From CAZLPW01 sp964561495 (GTDB taxonomy: Bacteria > Fidelibacterota > Marinisomatia > Marinisomatales > UBA1611), in contig CAZLPW010000024.1 in the NCBI GenBank assembly GCA_964561495.1, positions 1-24,904 of the forward strand: DNA of 24,904 bases, read 5' to 3'. Made by a program: the position numbers and the translations under genes. Shown one piece after another: positions 21,877 through 24,904 of this stretch. The notes beneath the pieces are model-generated. The model searched no databases and was not told the origin of the DNA. It worked only from the letters and a program-made list of their open reading frames with translations. How positions within the stretch are numbered: the first letter of the stretch is position 1; each line of letters starts with the position of its first letter.

Positions 21877-23691
21877 CTATTTAAGTAAAAGCATTTTCTT
21901 TGACTTAGTAAAGTCTGATGTAATCATCTTAGCAAAATAGACCCCAGATGAAACCTGTTTACCATAAAAATCGGTACCATTCCATCTGACTTTATGATAG
22001 CCATAGTCTAGATCTTTATTTATCAAGGTTGTAACCTCCTGTCCCAAAATATTATAAATAACAAACGTAACTTGTGATCTTTTTGGCAAAGAAAAGTCTA
22101 ATCTAGTTATCGGGTTAAATGGATTGGGATAATTCTGACTTAAAGAATATTCTATAGGAATATTGTTTATTATTTCCTGAGCCTTTTCTAATACATAGCC
22201 TTGATCACCTGCAACTAGTTTTAAATCATAAACCCTATCACCTGACTTCGTTATTTTAGATCTTTCAACAATAAAGTTATCAATAACAATTCTTTTTTGT
22301 ATGTCTACTAAGGCAAGAACCAAACCTTCTGGCCTTTGCCCTTCAAGGTAACCAGTAATATCCAATGGCTCTTTTTCTCCATTTGTTTCAATCCTAATAT
22401 TCCAGACCCCATTAAACTCATCCATCCCTCGAATATCTTTTGAATATCTAAATGGAGTTGTTCCACTAAGATCCATCAGGATAGATATATTACTTTCAAT
22501 ATCTGGAGGAGCAGGAACATCATACCTGTCTTTTCCCTCCTCTGCATTATTGCGTCTACCAAGCTTGGCAACGTTGTGAATGAAGTTTTTACTTTCAATT
22601 TTTAGACCAATCACCCAACTATCATCAGCAAATCTATTTGATGATGTGATACTATTGCTAAATGGTAATAAAGTTATATCAGATTCTTCAGAGGCATAAA
22701 CAGCATAACCTTTCCAAGGTTTTAAAAAACTTTCCTCTTGGCTCCAGCCTTTAATAAGTGATAGTGATCCATAATACCATGGTGATTCTACTGTGCTGTC
22801 AATCTCAAATCGAACGGGAAAAGCAAAAGGACTTCCGATCATGTTCCAACCTTGTTGTAGGTTTATTATATAATTTTCAAGGGGTATAGCAATACTCGTG
22901 TCTTCTGAAAACATAAGAGTATCACTATCATATTCATGCCTAAACCAATAAGAATTTCCCAGCTCGATTGAATCAGCGATAGCATATTTTTTTGTGAACA
23001 TGTTTAATGTATAAAAAACATGTCCATCATCGAGATCAGACTCTGCTAATATTTTATTCGCAGGATCTCCAGGCCAAGAAATTAGTTTCCACTCGCCAGG
23101 ACTAATTCCATTCGGATAATAACTAAACCCAGCGCTCATACTCAGCTCGCTATCAGAGAATTTAATCGCCGCAGTTTTATATTCACTTGAGGTTGAGAGC
23201 CCCATATTATCTACGCCAACAACTCTTGCTCTGAAGTTGTTTATACTGATCAAAGATTCTGGTATGATCAGTCTATAGTTACTCCCAGAAGAGAGCAACA
23301 TAGTAAGACTCAGAGGCTGGGTACTGCCCCCAGTCTGAATCTCAAGGGTTGCCGTGGCTATACCGTTTAAATCAGTTATAACAGCGCTAATAATAGAATT
23401 ATCATCTTCGCTATTGATTAAACTTGGAATTGAAAACTCAGATATAACTGGCGGCTCAGCAAAGGCATTTTGGGCTCCTTTTAAAAATCCCGACCCAACA
23501 ATAAAGGAGTCTGAAACAATATCCTGAGATAAAATACCTCCTACTGAGTTTATTAATCTAATGGAGTCACCTTGGAGAGTGCCTTGGCCTATCGGAATAT
23601 TAGAATACCTCACCTGATAATCCTGAGCAAATAGTAGAGCCCCTAGAAAATAAAAAATTATAACTGATTTCATCTTAACTGAAAAACTCAT
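21877..23691 (-). CDS. secreted multi-domain protein with type IX-like sorting domain
   Basis: About 604 residues from the ATG at 23691. An alternative ATG at 23673 gives a shorter signal peptide (MKSVIIFYFLGALLFA); a TTG at 23721 would overlap the upstream gene and is unlikely. After the signal peptide comes a segment with YQVRYSNIPIGQGTLQGDSI and VGGILSQDIVSDSFIVGSGF, then an Ig-like stretch (PPVISEFSIPSL, ATLEIQTGG), then two Trp-rich repeats (WKLISWPGDP and LQQGWNMIGSPF), and near the end YPNPFNPITRLDFSLP with NILGQEV, WNGTDFYGKQVSSGVYFAK and MLLLK, a sorting domain of type IX secretion. It is predicted to be exported and attached to the surface. It lies 22 bases after the fibre-like gene and is likely co-transcribed with it. 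Enzymatic function is not apparent. Confidence 0.85.
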   Translation of the reverse strand: MSFSVKMKSVIIFYFLGALLFAQDYQVRYSNIPIGQGTLQGDSIRLINSVGGILSQDIVSDSFIVGSGFLKGAQNAFAEPPVISEFSIPSLINSEDDNSIISAVITDLNGIATATLEIQTGGSTQPLSLTMLLSSGSNYRLIIPESLISINNFRARVVGVDNMGLSTSSEYKTAAIKFSDSELSMSAGFSYYPNGISPGEWKLISWPGDPANKILAESDLDDGHVFYTLNMFTKKYAIADSIELGNSYWFRHEYDSDTLMFSEDTSIAIPLENYIINLQQGWNMIGSPFAFPVRFEIDSTVESPWYYGSLSLIKGWSQEESFLKPWKGYAVYASEESDITLLPFSNSITSSNRFADDSWVIGLKIESKNFIHNVAKLGRRNNAEEGKDRYDVPAPPDIESNISILMDLSGTTPFRYSKDIRGMDEFNGVWNIRIETNGEKEPLDITGYLEGQRPEGLVLALVDIQKRIVIDNFIVERSKITKSGDRVYDLKLVAGDQGYVLEKAQEIINNIPIEYSLSQNYPNPFNPITRLDFSLPKRSQVTFVIYNILGQEVTTLINKDLDYGYHKVRWNGTDFYGKQVSSGVYFAKMITSDFTKSKKMLLLK

Positions 23692-23713
23692 GTTTGAATT
23701 AATTAAATCTAGA

Positions 23714-24904
23714 TTAACCAAATGTTACTCCGTTTGATCCAACAGCAAACCATTTACTGTTTATATATTGCAGAATTACACCATCACCTACATCATCAAA
23801 TGTAATCGTACCTGAACCTCCCCAAGCAGGATTTGTAACGGTAATAACCATATTACCACCATCACCTACCATCATAAGAGTCTTAATCTGGCCAGATGCA
23901 CCAGCTGTAAGGTTCCCAGTTTCAGCACCCGTAGTAGTGAAATAAGAAGCAACTTTAGTATGATCTGCAGTACCACCATTACCTAAATCTTCCCCACTAT
24001 TTAAAAGAAGTTTTCCGCTTGATGTGATTGCACCACTAGATACGGTACCTAGCCCCGATACATTCCCATTCGTATCGAATGTGTAATTACCATCTGTTAA
24101 TACTCCATCAATTGTAAGATTCCGAACTGTACCTATGTCCTTATTGGAGTCTACCACTAAAGCCTTGCTAGCGGCAGCAGTACCAGCCGTGATCCCATCA
24201 ATCATCTCTAGCTCAGCTTCTACAATATCTGCACTCCCTATGACAACCTTAGTATTTGCTGTTAGTGTTGTAAAAGTTCCCGCAGCTGCTGAGCTTCCGC
24301 CTATTACGCTGTTATTTACTGTACCACCAGATATGGTAAGATCATTATCGACTTTAGCATCAACCAGGGCGGTACCACTCCAAACACCTGAAGTTACAGT
24401 TCCTGTTGTTGTAATCGCTGAAAGGTTACCCGTTGTGACAATCGTTCCTGTTGCGTCAGGAATGGTAACTGTACGATCAGCGCTTGGGTCTGCTATTCTC
24501 AAAGTTGTTTCCTCAGTATTATCTGTTGCGCCTTCAAACACAATTGGATCTTGTCCTGCCAAAGTAGAAATACTTGCTGCTGGCACGGCGGTTAATCCTG
24601 AACCATCTCCAGTAAGGGTCGTTGCAGCAACTCTCCCCGCGACTGTTACAACGCCATTTGTTAGAGTAATCAGGTCCTGATCCACATCATTACGTCCGAT
24701 TACATTCCCATCAATCAGTATATTATCAACAATCGCCTGAGTTACCGCTGAATTTGCACCCAGAGTAACAGCATCAATCTCACCTCCTGCTATATCCACC
24801 TTGCTGATATCTACTTCTCCTGTCCCATCTGGAGTAATAGCTATATTCCCATTAGAGCCATCTATGATTGTGATCTCGCCCGTAGCAGAGTTACCTGTTT
24901 TTAA
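23714..24904 (-). CDS. phage-tail-fibre-like repetitive surface protein, 5' end beyond the window
   Basis: The reading frame is open to the right edge and its first visible codons (LKTGNSATGEITIIDGSNGN) belong to the same protein; the GTG at 24799 is an internal Val, not a start. At least 396 residues are visible. The protein is Ala/Gly/Thr/Val-rich and repetitive: ITPDGTGEVDISKVDIAGGEIDAV, TLTGDGSGLTAV, DRTVTIPDATGTIVTTG and VTSGVWSGTALVDAKVDN are phrases of fibre-like proteins that also occur in phage tail fibres. The end GTITFDDVGDGVILQYINSKWFAVGSNGVTFG (quoted in two adjoining parts by position, last 32 residues) recalls C-terminal head domains of cyanophage-type structural proteins. The DNA is clearly richer in G+C than its neighbours. 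It probably forms trimeric surface fibres (inference). A sorting-domain protein follows in the same transcript. Confidence 0.75.
   Translation of the reverse strand, partial: LKTGNSATGEITIIDGSNGNIAITPDGTGEVDISKVDIAGGEIDAVTLGANSAVTQAIVDNILIDGNVIGRNDVDQDLITLTNGVVTVAGRVAATTLTGDGSGLTAVPAASISTLAGQDPIVFEGATDNTEETTLRIADPSADRTVTIPDATGTIVTTGNLSAITTTGTVTSGVWSGTALVDAKVDNDLTISGGTVNNSVIGGSSAAAGTFTTLTANTKVVIGSADIVEAELEMIDGITAGTAAASKALVVDSNKDIGTVRNLTIDGVLTDGNYTFDTNGNVSGLGTVSSGAITSSGKLLLNSGEDLGNGGTADHTKVASYFTTTGAETGNLTAGASGQIKTLMMVGDGGNMVITVTNPAWGGSGTITFDDVGDGVILQYINSKWFAVGSNGVTFG

Noticed and set aside
24135..24680. Plus-strand open frame of 181 codons
   Set aside because: It lies wholly opposite the fibre-like gene; its Ser/Val/Pro-rich sequence is what the complement of Ala/Thr/Gly-rich codons gives. 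No ribosome site or domain.
23714..24904. Prophage remnant
   Set aside because: Only a fibre-like gene is present; no integrase, capsid, portal, terminase or lysis genes and no attachment-site repeats were seen.
1..24904. CRISPR array, toxin-antitoxin pair, restriction or other defence genes, tRNA genes, insertion sequences
   Set aside because: I looked for spaced direct repeats, cloverleaf-like GC-rich stretches, transposase or nuclease motifs and paired small basic/acidic genes, and found none I could support.

Overview
The window is strongly AT-rich (about one third G+C by eye). It reads as a chromosomal segment of a marine Gram-negative bacterium of the FCB superphylum. Marinimicrobia (SAR406) or a close relative is my best guess; this is inference, since no rRNA or marker gene is present. 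The main clues are two secreted proteins ending in a type IX-like sorting domain (YPNPFNP followed by a Gly-Leu/Val-Tyr-Phe strand and a basic end), several lipoproteins, an AT-rich codon style, and many genes with weak or absent Shine-Dalgarno sites and TTG or GTG starts.

Layout. At 1-111 is the 3' tail of a plus-strand gene and a strong bidirectional hairpin terminator. At 139-5864 is a minus-strand run: a DCC/lipase-maturation-factor fusion, a NodB-type secreted protein with a sorting domain, a 33-aa basic microprotein, a DoxX-like membrane protein whose start lies in a perfect 26-bp palindrome, a lipoprotein and an EamA transporter. At 6065-8713 is a plus-strand trio: MOSC protein, pirin, kynureninase. 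At 8733-13310 is a minus-strand run: a cobalamin-binding-type protein broken by a one-base shift in an A8 tract, an S9D glutamyl-endopeptidase-like protease and a Gfo/Idh/MocA oxidoreductase.

At 13361-13552 there is an unannotated structured RNA with its own terminator that I identify as 6S RNA. It is followed by an FKBP prolyl isomerase lipoprotein and a 58-aa membrane protein. At 14565-15830 is a plus pair of hydrolases (metallo-beta-lactamase fold, alpha/beta). At 15827-18754 is a very compact seven-gene minus operon: aldo/keto reductase, YfiM-like protein, two tiny coupled membrane proteins missing from long-ORF calls, methyltransferase, exported MsrB and cold-shock protein. Junctions there are 0 to 3 bases or overlaps.

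At 18953-21843 is a plus-strand lipoprotein cluster: two paralogous PKD/Ig-like lipoproteins overlapping by four bases, the second also carrying a DUF2135/YfaP-like domain, then a lipoprotein with seven repeats that look like a seven-bladed propeller. At 21877-24904 is a minus-strand surface pair: a secreted sorting-domain protein downstream of a phage-tail-fibre-like repetitive protein that runs off the right edge and is visibly richer in G+C.

Most of the window is ordinary accessory metabolism and envelope biology. I see no defence system, CRISPR array, integrase or transposase. The strongest items beyond the long ORFs are the 6S RNA locus, the A8 frameshift, the palindrome at the DoxX start, the coupled microprotein pair, and the surface lipoprotein/fibre block at 18953-24904.
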